Below are positions 53,269-61,141 of a stretch of 64,000 bases of DNA, piece after piece; positions within the stretch are counted from its first letter, which is position 1, and each line of letters begins with the position of its first letter. The stretch covers positions 620,001 through 684,000 of the forward strand of contig NZ_CP011545.1 of the NCBI RefSeq assembly GCF_001021045.1. The letters are read 5' to 3'. This DNA comes from Corynebacterium testudinoris (GTDB taxonomy: Bacteria > Actinomycetota > Actinomycetes > Mycobacteriales > Mycobacteriaceae). The position numbers and the translations under genes are program-made. A model generated the notes under the pieces. That model saw only the letters and a program-made list of their open reading frames with translations, was not told the DNA's origin and did no database searches.

Positions 53269-54838
53269 CCCGCGACGTAGTCCATCGGGGTGCCGGGGCC
53301 GAGCGGGATGCCCAGGCTGTACCACACGGCGAAGACGAGGAACCAGCCGATGAGCATGGAGATTGCGAACGGCAGGGCCAGCGACATGAGCGTGCCCACG
53401 CCCGCCGGTTTGTAATAGCGCTGCAGGAAGGTCAGCGCGAGGGCGAATTGGGGCTCATCGGCGTGATGATGTTGGTGGGGGAATCGCCGATGCGGAAGAG
53501 CATCTGGGAAACCTCGGGGGACACGCCGACCAGCATCATCATGGGCACGATCACTGGCGCCATGAGGGCCCATTGCGCCGAACCAGACGTGATGAACAGG
53601 TTGAGCAGCGCCACCATGAGGACCAGCCCGGCGAACATGAGCAGCGGCGGCAGATCCCAGGTTTGGAGGAGCTCCGAGCCCTTAATGGCTGTCCACACGC
53701 CCAGGTTGGACCAGCTGAACCAGGCGAGGAACTGGGCCACCGCGAAGAAGAGGACGAGCATGGGCAGCAGAGATTTCATACCGCGGGCCATGAAAAGCGG
53801 AATGTCGCCTGCGCTCTCAATCGTCTTGGCCGCGATCCCGTAGACGAGCCCGAGGAAGAAGAACGCTAAGGAGATGGGGACGGCGACGGCGCGGATGAGC
53901 GGGCTGTTCATCACACCTTCGTCGGTGACCATGGGCGAGCCGGGGACGAACAGCAGCGCGAAGTAGATGGCCAGGTATCCGACGAGGGCGATGCCGGTGA
54001 TGCCGAGGGCTTTGGCTTCGGTGGGGGTGAGCGAGAGATCATCGTCGTCGTCCTCATTGAAGGACAGCTCGGAGTAATCGATTTTGTCGTGATCGACCAA
54101 TTCGCGGGCCTTGCGGTCAACGAAGAGCTCGGTGACGGCGGTGACGATGAGCGCCAAGATGATGGCGGAGAAGATGACGAAGAAGATGTTGGCCAGGGGA
54201 GAGACGACGTAATCGGGGTCGATGATCTGGGCGGCCGAGGTGGACAGGCCGGCGAGCAAGAGGTCGGTGATGTTGAGGATGAGGGAGGCGTTGAAGCCGG
54301 CGGATGAGGCGGCGAAGGCGACCATGGCGCCGACGATGGGGGAGCGGCCAACGGCGTGGAAGGCCATCGCGCCCAGCGGGATGAGGATGACGTAGATGGC
54401 GTCGGAGGCGACGGAGCCGGTGACGCCCGCCAATGCGAGGGCGAAGGTGAGCATGCGGGGGCCAACTTTGGACACCATGGCGCGCACGAGGGCGGAGAGA
54501 AGTCCGGAGTACTCGGCCACTGCCACGCCCAGCATGACGGTGAGGATGACCCCGAGTGGCGGGAAGTCGGTGAAGTTGGAGACTGCTTCGGAGACCATGC
54601 GTTGCAGGCCTTCGGGGTTGAGCAGGTTGGTGACGTCGATGGTCTCCCCGGTGTCCGGTTTGACGGCGGACATCCCGATGGTGGAGCCAATCCAACTGGC
54701 CACGGCCACCAGTCCGGCAAGAATGACGAAGAGCCAGAAGGGGTCGGGGAGTTTGTTGCCAAGCCTTTCGACGATCCCAAGGAAACCGGATGCCCTGTCG
54801 GATGTCGGCTGCTGTCTGGTTGATGTCGGTTGACTCAT
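53265..54838 (-). pseudogene. AbgT-family transporter, frameshifted near the 3' end
   Basis: Starts at ATG 54838 (AGGAA 6 nt upstream) and runs 468 codons, with about 11 TM helices and the AbgT signature RIGDSPTNIITPMSP. The frame then shifts at a GGGG run (53452–53455; CCCC in the coding strand), giving a short tail NSPSR and a stop at 53432. The conserved continuation QFALALTFLQRYYKPAGVG … MDYVAG lies in the next frame to 53265. Restoring one C gives a full-length ~524 aa protein. Family imports p-aminobenzoyl-glutamate or exports antifolates. It could be inactivation, a sequencing error or slippage. Confidence 0.85.
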
Positions 54839-54979
54839 AATTTCCTGACCATATCTGACGGCTAGGGTCTAGGCCACTTCAAGCCCGGGGGTTTCGGCCT
54901 GCGGATTTCTCATCACCACTTCTACAACTTCTGCCACTTTTGTTTCACGCGTCACGGGTGGTTGGCTACAGTGAGGGAC

Positions 54980-55669
54980 GTGATCACCTTCGAATCAGTC
55001 ACCAAGGTCTACAAAACCTCGACGCGGCCTGCCCTGGACAACATCAGCCTCACGATTGACAAGGGTCAGTTCGCCTTCCTCATCGGCCCCTCGGGCTCCG
55101 GCAAGTCCACCTTCTTGGAGCTGCTGGTCAGGGAGGAGAACGTCACTTCAGGTGATATCCACTTCGCTGATTTCCACGTGAACGCCTTGAAGGGGCGCCA
55201 GATCAACCAGCTGCGCCAGCGCATCGGGTACGTGTTCCAGGACTTCCGGCTACTGCCCAAGCTCAACGTGCACGACAACGTCGCCTTCGCACTTGAGGTG
55301 ATTGGCAAGAATAAAAAGCACATTGCCAAGGCCGTTCCCAACGCCCTGGAGATGGTCGGTCTGGCTGCCAAGGCCAACCGCATGCCCAACGAACTCTCTG
55401 GTGGTGAACAGCAACGAGTCGCCGTGGCCCGCGCCATTATTAACCGCCCGTTGCTGCTCCTCGCCGACGAACCCACCGGCAACCTTGACCCGGAGACCTC
55501 CGACGACATCATGACGCTGCTCAGCCAGATCAACCGGGGTGGCACGACGGTCATCATGTCCACGCACAACGCCCGCGCGGTCGATGACATGCGCCGCCGG
55601 GTCATTGAACTCAACCTCGGAAGCCTCGTGCGGGATGACCAGCACGGCGTCTACGGCGAATCCCGATAG
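54980..55669 (+). CDS. ftsE: Cell-division ATP-binding protein FtsE
   Basis: 229 aa ABC ATPase. Walker [10 protein letters not shown] (about 36–44), Q-loop FQDFRLLPK, signature LSGGEQQR, Walker [13 protein letters not shown]. With FtsX it transmits cytoplasmic ATP hydrolysis to septal peptidoglycan hydrolases. GTG 54980 is preferred over TTG 54962: TACAGT (54967–54972) ends 7 nt before it and the product then begins MITFESVTK like mycobacterial FtsE. ftsX follows by 25 bp with its own ribosome binding site. Confidence 0.95.
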   Translation: MITFESVTKVYKTSTRPALDNISLTIDKGQFAFLIGPSGSGKSTFLELLVREENVTSGDIHFADFHVNALKGRQINQLRQRIGYVFQDFRLLPKLNVHDNVAFALEVIGKNKKHIAKAVPNALEMVGLAAKANRMPNELSGGEQQRVAVARAIINRPLLLLADEPTGNLDPETSDDIMTLLSQINRGGTTVIMSTHNARAVDDMRRRVIELNLGSLVRDDQHGVYGESR

Positions 55670-55694
55670 TTACAGAAAGCGGTAGGAGTACCTG

Positions 55695-56597
55695 ATGAAA
55701 CCTGGATTCGTTTTCCGAGAAGCCCTGCGCGGCCTGGGGCGCAACGTCACCATGACGATCGCGCTGATCATCACCACGGCCATTTCTTTGGCGCTGCTGG
55801 CCACGGGCTTCCTCGTGACCAACATGACCGAGGACACCAAGAACATCTACCTCGATCGCGTGGAGGTGATGATCCAGTTCGATGAGGAGATTTCTGCCAA
55901 CGATGCCGACTGTTCCTCCGCCGGCTGCCAGGAGGTGCGCAACCTCGTCGAAGGCGCTGACGGCGTCGAGTCTGTGACTTATCGTTCCCGCGAGCAATCC
56001 TACGAACGCTTCCTTGAGGTTTTCCAGGACACCGACCCGCAGCTCGCGGCCGAGACGTCCCCGGATGCGCTGCCCGCCGCCCTCCACGTCCGCCTCGAAG
56101 ATCCCCTCGACCAGTCGGCTCTGGAGCCGGTGCGCGACCTGCCGCAGGTGGACACTGTCGTCGATCAGGTTGATGATCTGCGCGGCGCCACGGACAATCT
56201 CGATGCGGTCCGTAACGCCACCTTCCTCGTGGCGGCTGTGCAGGCAATTGCTGCCATCTTCCTCATCGCCAACATGGTCCAGATCGCTGCCTTTAGTCGT
56301 CGGGATGAGATGGCGATCATGCGCATGGTTGGCGCCTCCCGCTGGTACACCCAGGCACCGTTCGTCCTTGAGGCCGTCTTTGCCACCCTCGTCGGAGCCA
56401 TCTTGGCCACCGCCGGATTGTTTTTGGGCAAGGAGTTCGTCATCGACAAGGCCCTGCGTGGGCTCTATGACTCGCAGCTCATCGCCCCGGTCACGACTGC
56501 GGATATCTGGCTGGTTGCCCCGATTGTCGCGATCATCGGTGTCGTCTTCTCTGGCATCACCGCACAGGTGGCGCTGCGTAGTTATGTGAGAAAGTAG
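55695..56597 (+). CDS. ftsX: Cell-division membrane protein FtsX
   Basis: 300 aa. One TM (about 20–42), an extracytoplasmic loop with two cysteines (DCSSAGC), then three TM helices in the FtsX/MacB core (about 175–200, 220–250, 270–290; MRMVGASRWYTQAPFVLEA before helix 3). Partner of FtsE. AGCGGTAGGAG precedes ATG 55695. The gene after it begins 4 bp later and is probably in the same mRNA. Confidence 0.95.
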   Translation: MKPGFVFREALRGLGRNVTMTIALIITTAISLALLATGFLVTNMTEDTKNIYLDRVEVMIQFDEEISANDADCSSAGCQEVRNLVEGADGVESVTYRSREQSYERFLEVFQDTDPQLAAETSPDALPAALHVRLEDPLDQSALEPVRDLPQVDTVVDQVDDLRGATDNLDAVRNATFLVAAVQAIAAIFLIANMVQIAAFSRRDEMAIMRMVGASRWYTQAPFVLEAVFATLVGAILATAGLFLGKEFVIDKALRGLYDSQLIAPVTTADIWLVAPIVAIIGVVFSGITAQVALRSYVRK

Positions 56598-56601
56598 AGC
56601 C

Positions 56602-57267
56602 ATGACCTGGACCCTTGCCCTCGCGGCCACCCCCACCGGCATCGGCGCCGCGAAACTCGGCGCCACCGGCACCCCCACTTCCGTCGGTTTCTTCTCCGAC
56701 ATCGACCGGGCTGTCCGTGCCGCCGCCCAGGGCGAGAGCAGTAAACTACCTGGCCACACGGTCCTCATCACGGAGGTGGGCATCCCCTCCTACGAGTTGA
56801 AGTGGTATTTGGGGGAGCTGGTGATCGAGAAAATCCCCGCCCGGGAGGTGCAGGTCCGCACGGACATTGAGGTCCTCAGCACTGCGTACGGCAGTGCGGT
56901 GGTGCTTATCGACGTCGACCGGGACATCATGGTGCCCCCGCCCGCCACCGGCGGCGAACCCATCCACTTCGGTCGCGCATCCGAGATCGTCGACGCCGAT
57001 CCCGCGGTCCGCCCGATCCTCATCGGGCACCCCGACACTCGCGGCGGGGTGGTCGACGCCTTCGCCGACCTGGCTCCTGAGGTCATCGACCGTCAAGATC
57101 TCGCCCGGTTGGCGCTGCTTCACCCGACGACGGAATCCATTGTCACCATCCCCGAATCCACCCCGGAGGTGGAACCAACCGACACCAAGGACCGCAACAC
57201 CCGCAATCTCGTGCTGATCTTGGTGGTGGCCGCCGCCATCATTCTCGGTGTGTCTTTCCTCTTCTAG
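56602..57267 (+). CDS. Tail-anchored protein of unknown function, paralogue 1
   Basis: 221 aa. No signal peptide. A long soluble α/β region (about 1–190) contains VVLIDVDRDIMV and ILIGHPDTRGGVVDAFADLAPEVI, followed by a Glu/Pro/Thr linker and a single C-terminal TM (about 200–220), so the soluble part should face the cytosol. It is a full-length paralogue of the next gene (shared W-xx-L start, DxLxS, LIDxDRD, GHP blocks). Starts 4 bp after ftsX. I do not recognise a family; the N-terminal strands recall an actin-like or DUF7159-like hairpin only vaguely. Confidence 0.7.
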   Translation: MTWTLALAATPTGIGAAKLGATGTPTSVGFFSDIDRAVRAAAQGESSKLPGHTVLITEVGIPSYELKWYLGELVIEKIPAREVQVRTDIEVLSTAYGSAVVLIDVDRDIMVPPPATGGEPIHFGRASEIVDADPAVRPILIGHPDTRGGVVDAFADLAPEVIDRQDLARLALLHPTTESIVTIPESTPEVEPTDTKDRNTRNLVLILVVAAAIILGVSFLF

Positions 57268-57273
57268 GTAAGC

Positions 57274-57936
57274 ATGGAATGGGACATGGGCTTATCCGCC
57301 GGCCCGGGTGGATTCGGCGTGGCCATATCTCTGGCAGAGGGGCAGACACATCTGCTCGGCATGTTCCCCACCATCGCCCGCTGCGTTACCTCCGCGTTTA
57401 ACGCCGCGCCCTCGCACCAGCCCCGCCGCGTCGTCCTCGTCCATGCGACGGGAATCTCCGTCCGCGAACTCGGCCGCTACGTCGGCGATCTCGCCGCCGC
57501 CGGGCTCGACCCCGAGGCCGTGGAGATGCGTAGTGATATCGATGTCCTCGAATCCTCCATCACCTCGCGGGCACTGCTTATCGACGCCGACCGGGACCTC
57601 CTCATCGGCCGCCTCCCGCGGACCGCACCCTTCGACGCCGACACCCTCGCCCGCTACGTCGCCGACGACCCCGTTCACACTCGCGTCTTCCTCACTGGTC
57701 ACCCCGAAGTCCGTGACCGCTACCATCTTGCGGCCCGTGATTATGCTCCCCAGATCGTCGAACGGCCTGCCCTCGCCGCCCTCGCTCTCAATACCCCGAC
57801 TCCCACCTCGCTGATGTCGACCACCCGGCTCGGCAGCTCCCTCATGGTGGGACCGCGCCGGGCCTGGCCTCTCCTCATCACGATGGCGATCGCCGTGAGC
57901 ATCGTGGTCGGCTGGACAGTGCTGTTCTTGACCTAG
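57274..57936 (+). CDS. Tail-anchored protein of unknown function, paralogue 2
   Basis: 220 aa. Same architecture as the preceding gene: soluble α/β region with SRALLIDADRDLLIG and VFLTGHPEVRDRYHLAARDYAP, then a C-terminal TM (about 197–219). The arrangement suggests tandem duplication followed by divergence. The start ATG 57274 is 6 bp after its neighbour's stop. Location inside an ftsE–ftsX–smpB block suggests a division or envelope role, which is inference. Confidence 0.7.
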   Translation: MEWDMGLSAGPGGFGVAISLAEGQTHLLGMFPTIARCVTSAFNAAPSHQPRRVVLVHATGISVRELGRYVGDLAAAGLDPEAVEMRSDIDVLESSITSRALLIDADRDLLIGRLPRTAPFDADTLARYVADDPVHTRVFLTGHPEVRDRYHLAARDYAPQIVERPALAALALNTPTPTSLMSTTRLGSSLMVGPRRAWPLLITMAIAVSIVVGWTVLFLT

Positions 57937-57962
57937 ACACGGCCTGTACCATGGGAAAAGTT

Positions 57963-58451
57963 ATGGCCAAGAAAAAGAAACCCCAGGACCGTGTCGTCCT
58001 GGCTAGCAACCGCAAGGCCCGGCACGACTACCACATCCTTGAAACCTTCGAGTGCGGTGTCGCGCTCGTCGGCACTGAAATCAAGTCGCTCCGGGAAGGC
58101 AAGGTATCGATCACTGACGCCTTCGCCACCGTCGACGACGGCGAGGTCTGGCTGCGCAACCTCCACATCCCCGAATACTCCCGGGGCTCCTGGACCAATC
58201 ACTCCCCGAAGCGCACCCGCAAGCTCCTGCTGCATCGCCGAGAAATCGACTCCATCATGGGCAAAGTCCGCGATGGCAACCGCACCCTCATCCCGCTGCA
58301 GCTGTACTTGAAAGAAGGCCGAGTCAAGCTCGAACTAGGCCTGGCCCAAGGTAAACAGGACTACGACAAGCGCCAAGACATCAAGCGTCGAACCGAAGAA
58401 CGAGAAATCACCCGCGAACTCGGCCGCCGCGTGAAGGGGATCACCGGATGA
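57963..58451 (+). CDS. smpB: SsrA-binding protein SmpB
   Basis: 162 aa. Binds tmRNA and docks it in the stalled ribosome. Conserved NRKARHDYHILETFECG, LVGTEIKSLREGKV, HIPEYSRGSW and the basic tail DKRQDIKRRTEEREITRELGRRVKG. Start ATG 57963 gives the usual MAKKKK N-terminus; ATG 57951 would add four residues. Encoded 760 bp upstream of its RNA partner ssrA. Its stop overlaps the SDR start (ATGA). Confidence 0.95.
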   Translation: MAKKKKPQDRVVLASNRKARHDYHILETFECGVALVGTEIKSLREGKVSITDAFATVDDGEVWLRNLHIPEYSRGSWTNHSPKRTRKLLLHRREIDSIMGKVRDGNRTLIPLQLYLKEGRVKLELGLAQGKQDYDKRQDIKRRTEEREITRELGRRVKGITG

Positions 58452-59131
58452 AAACCGCACTAGTCACCGGAGCTAGCCGCGGCATCGGCGCCGCCATCAC
58501 CCACGACTTGGGCCGTGACCACCATGTATTGGTGGGAGCTACGAGCGAAGAGGGGGCACGGGCGGTCGTCGATAAGCTCCCTAGCGCCGAAGCCTTCATT
58601 GTCGATCTGACTGACCCTGCAGCCTTGGCTGCAGCGGTCGAAGGCATCGACAGCCTCAATGTGCTCGTACACTCCGCTGGCGTGGCCACCCTCGGCACCG
58701 TCGAAGAACTCACCCCAACCCAATGGAACGACGTCTTCGCCCTCAACGTCTTCGCCGTCGCCGAACTGACCCGCCTGCTCCTGCCCGCAGTGCGCGCCAC
58801 CCGCGGCACCATCGTCGCCATCAACTCCGGATCCGGACACCACTCCGGCGCGGGTAGCGCGGTCTACTCCGGCAGCAAATTCGCCCTCCGCGCCTTCACC
58901 GACGCCCTCCGCGAAGAAGAACTCGGCCGACTACGCGTCACCTCCGTCCACCCCGGCCGCGTAGACACCGACATGCAAATCCAACTCCAAGCCCACGGCG
59001 GCAACCACGACTACGACGGCAACCTCTACGTCCAACCCGCCTCCATCGCCGCCGCCGTCCGACTCGCCGTCGACGCCACCGACGACGCCGTCGTCCAAGA
59101 AATCTCCGTCCGCCCCAGCGGCCTGCGATAG
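58448..59131 (+). CDS. Short-chain dehydrogenase/reductase
   Basis: 227 aa. NAD(P) motif TGASRGIG (about 7–14), NSG-type strand, catalytic Ser in INSGSG and YxxxK in YSGSK, and PGRVDTDM after it. Classical SDR. Substrate unknown. Translationally coupled to smpB through ATGA overlap, an association of unclear meaning. No terminator before the ssrA promoter. Confidence 0.88.
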   Translation: MKTALVTGASRGIGAAITHDLGRDHHVLVGATSEEGARAVVDKLPSAEAFIVDLTDPAALAAAVEGIDSLNVLVHSAGVATLGTVEELTPTQWNDVFALNVFAVAELTRLLLPAVRATRGTIVAINSGSGHHSGAGSAVYSGSKFALRAFTDALREEELGRLRVTSVHPGRVDTDMQIQLQAHGGNHDYDGNLYVQPASIAAAVRLAVDATDDAVVQEISVRPSGLR

Positions 59132-59135
59132 ACAC

Positions 59136-59164
59136 TTGCCATTCGCTCAGGCTTGCGCTAATGT
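59136..59164 (+). promoter_or_regulatory. ssrA promoter
   Basis: TTGCCA (59136–59141), 17 bp, TAATGT (59159–59164). Start site would be near 59171, leaving a ~38-nt 5' leader to be trimmed from pre-tmRNA. Confidence 0.65.
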
Positions 59165-59208
59165 CGAGCTTCCTGCGGAAAGATTGCATGATCCCGCCGC
59201 AGAACTAC

Positions 59209-59586
59209 GGGGCTGATTTTGGTTTCGACTTCGTATAGTGAGCCAGGGGAAGCGTGCCGGTGCAGGCTGAGGACCACCGTAAGCGTCGCAGCAAACTGAT
59301 AAGCGCCGAGAACACTCAGCGCGACTACGCCCTCGCTGCCTAAGCAAGCGACCGCGTGTCTGTCAGACCGGGTTTGTCTCTGACCCGGACCCTGGCATCG
59401 ACTAAGAGGCTTGCTGCTCAGCCGCGTCAGCGGGGCTGAGCGGGACACCTTACCGCTGACTGGGCCCATCATCCGGGACGAGTTCGTCCGAGCCGGAGGG
59501 TCAAGCAGAGATCATGCGCGAACTGCGCACGGAGAAGCCCTGGCGAGTTAACGGAGGACCCGGGTTCAATTCCCGGCAGCTCCACC
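59209..59586 (+). ncRNA. ssrA: Transfer-messenger RNA (tmRNA)
   Basis: The 5' end GGGGCTGATTTTGGTTTCGAC and the 3' T-arm GGGTTCAATTCCCGGCAGCTCC form the tRNA-like domain (GGGGCTG pairs with CAGCTCC, one G:U). The resume codon GCC (59305) opens the tag AENTQRDYALAA, stop 59341–59343; the C. glutamicum tag differs slightly. The sequence after the discriminator is CCG, so the final A of CCA must be added after processing. Rescues stalled ribosomes with SmpB. Confidence 0.96.
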
Positions 59587-59588
59587 GT

Positions 59589-59625
59589 ACCCCCTACCTG
59601 TTAACGCAGGTGGGGGGTTATTTTT
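59589..59625 (+). terminator. Terminator after ssrA
   Basis: ACCCCCTACCTG (59589–59600) pairs with CAGGTGGGGGGT (59607–59618), loop TTAACG, then TATTTTTAT. A strong intrinsic terminator immediately after the tmRNA. Confidence 0.9.
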
Positions 59626-60060
59626 ATGCCGCCGGTTCGGGTTAAGGGGGTTAAGGGACATAACAATCCGCCTGGCTCCTTTCTTCTGCGTGGTGGAGGT
59701 TAGGCTCCCCATGACCTGGAGGTTCCGGTAGGGAGACCTGCGTCGCTTGGTCAAGTCCGCGGGAGTGGTGTTTCTACCTTTCGATAAAACTGAAGGCCTA
59801 ACGACCCCAAGGGCCGGCACGCACCCGATACCAATACCGGTTCATGCCACTTCCTAACAACTTAGCCGGCTTGGAAGGGGGTCTGACCCCGAAGTTGTTA
59901 GGAAGTGCCGGTTTTGAGTTGCTCGTCGAGCACCGCGAACTTCTTGCCGTGGAGTCGTGCCCCTTAGAGTGGTGTAACTCGGTAGCCGAGGATTAAACTC
60001 CCAGCACGAGGGTTCTGGACCAATAGGCGACATCGATAAATCTGAACGGGAGACCGAGAA
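59626..60060. other. Intergenic region downstream of ssrA
   Basis: 435 bp without a credible gene. GGGTTAAGG occurs twice in tandem near 59640–59656. Copy C of the 74-bp palindrome is at 59841–59914. The sequence is lower in GC than most of the window. I found no copy of the tmRNA 3' end that would mark an integration scar. Confidence 0.6.
59841..59914 (-). repeat. 74-bp dispersed palindromic element, copy C
   Basis: Core arms CACTTCCTAACAACT (59848–59862) and its exact inverse (59893–59907) with a 30-bp centre homologous to copy B in the same orientation. The outer arm bases are less well paired than in copy A, and the outer motif is CCGGTTTT instead of CGGGTTTT. Confidence 0.88.
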
Positions 60061-60423
60061 ATGAACTTTTACCTCGCCACCGCCATCGTTGTGGCAATTC
60101 TGGTTGCCTTCTCGGCCTTGCGTGCACCAGTTGACGGTCAAGCGAGGCGTTTTCCTTGGTTCTGGGTTGCGTTCCCGATCACGGTTTTCTCGGCTGCGTC
60201 GTTGTTGTCGATGGTGGTGAACTTCGCGTCGGTGCCAGGCCTTGGCTGGGCGATGTATCAGGCGCAAAGCGAAGAGTCCGGTGTGCAGTTTCTGTCTAAT
60301 GAGCAGTTCCAGCAGATGCATCTTCACCCTCCGCATAGTGGTGCCGAGTGGTTGACTACGTCGGTTGCGCTCCTTGTTGGCGCGGTCTGTTCAGTGTGGG
60401 CCTGGCGGCGCGGCCGGATCTAG
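60061..60423 (+). CDS. Small membrane protein of unknown function
   Basis: 120 aa. Predicted TMs at about 4–20, 31–52 and 97–115; a short outside loop with HPPHSGAEW. Weak GGGAGACCGAG ribosome binding site. No recognised family and no equivalent in the mycobacterial neighbourhood. Coding is plausible from length and ribosome binding site but not strongly supported. Confidence 0.55.
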   Translation: MNFYLATAIVVAILVAFSALRAPVDGQARRFPWFWVAFPITVFSAASLLSMVVNFASVPGLGWAMYQAQSEESGVQFLSNEQFQQMHLHPPHSGAEWLTTSVALLVGAVCSVWAWRRGRI

Positions 60424-60494
60424 GGCTTTTCATCCCGCACCGCGTACCGCTTGTTGCCGATGTGCCTGACCACCAAGCCCTGCCCGGCAAGTTT

Positions 60495-60926
60495 CTAACT
60501 GGGGGATTGTTTTCGTTCGGCAAGGGTGTGAATTGTGGTGGCAAGTGGGCCAGTGACTTTTCCTTCTCGCTCCCGCTTCACCAGCAGACGCGCGGCCGCG
60601 ACCTGCCCGGCGGTGGCCGTTGGTGCTACCGAGTCGTCGCCGATAATAGCCAGCAGAATCGCGTCGATGAGATGCTGATCGTGGTCGGAAACCTCGTTGT
60701 TATCCAGGGCATCTAGGGCGAACACCCCGAGGGTGACTGAGGTGTCGTTGTTGTCGGCGATGAGTTCCACTGCCCATCGGAGATTGCGATGCCATTCTTC
60801 GGTGCGGCGCCGCTCGTGATCGTGTTTGTGTTGTCGATACTGGATGAAGTAGGACGCGAATTGGGTCAAGATAGCGACCGAAATGGTGAGGACCACCGCT
60901 CCCCACACAGGCATTGAACCGCCCAT
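60495..60926 (-). CDS. Membrane-anchored protein of unknown function
   Basis: 143 aa. One N-terminal TM (about 8–28), then a basic juxtamembrane stretch YRQHKHDHERRR and a helical cytosolic domain with DNNDTSVTLGVFALDALDNN, reminiscent of TPR- or HEAT-like helices. Very good AGGAGG 6 nt before ATG 60926. Unknown family. Convergent with the preceding small membrane protein with a 71-bp gap. Both lie between ssrA and the flavoprotein gene and look lineage-specific. Confidence 0.65.
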   Translation of the reverse strand: MGGSMPVWGAVVLTISVAILTQFASYFIQYRQHKHDHERRRTEEWHRNLRWAVELIADNNDTSVTLGVFALDALDNNEVSDHDQHLIDAILLAIIGDDSVAPTATAGQVAAARLLVKREREGKVTGPLATTIHTLAERKQSPS

Positions 60927-61141
60927 CGTAATCCTCCTCCATGGTGTGGTGACGGTACCTAGAAACTGCAGATGGTGCGCGGCAGTTGCTGGTGGCTCTT
61001 GGAATGCAGCTGGGGAGTCGGCGACATTGTGTCCTTTATTTTACGTGTCATCGCTCACGAAAGTGTCTGTGATGGAAAGGGCAGCCGGCGCCGCGAGGTC
61101 TTTTCCTGCGCTGGTTCGTGGGGCGTCGCTAGAATGCGGCT

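Noticed and set aside
58938..59189. Arg/Gly-rich minus-strand frame at the SDR 3' end
   Set aside because: Shadow of the SDR gene created by repeated GCC/GTC codons; covers the ssrA promoter.
59209..59586. Protein-coding frames across the tmRNA
   Set aside because: The sequence folds as tmRNA with a clear tag reading frame; overlapping frames lack start signals.
59137..60060. Prophage or integrative element attachment at the tmRNA 3' end
   Set aside because: No integrase, phage gene or direct repeat of the tmRNA end was found in the window.
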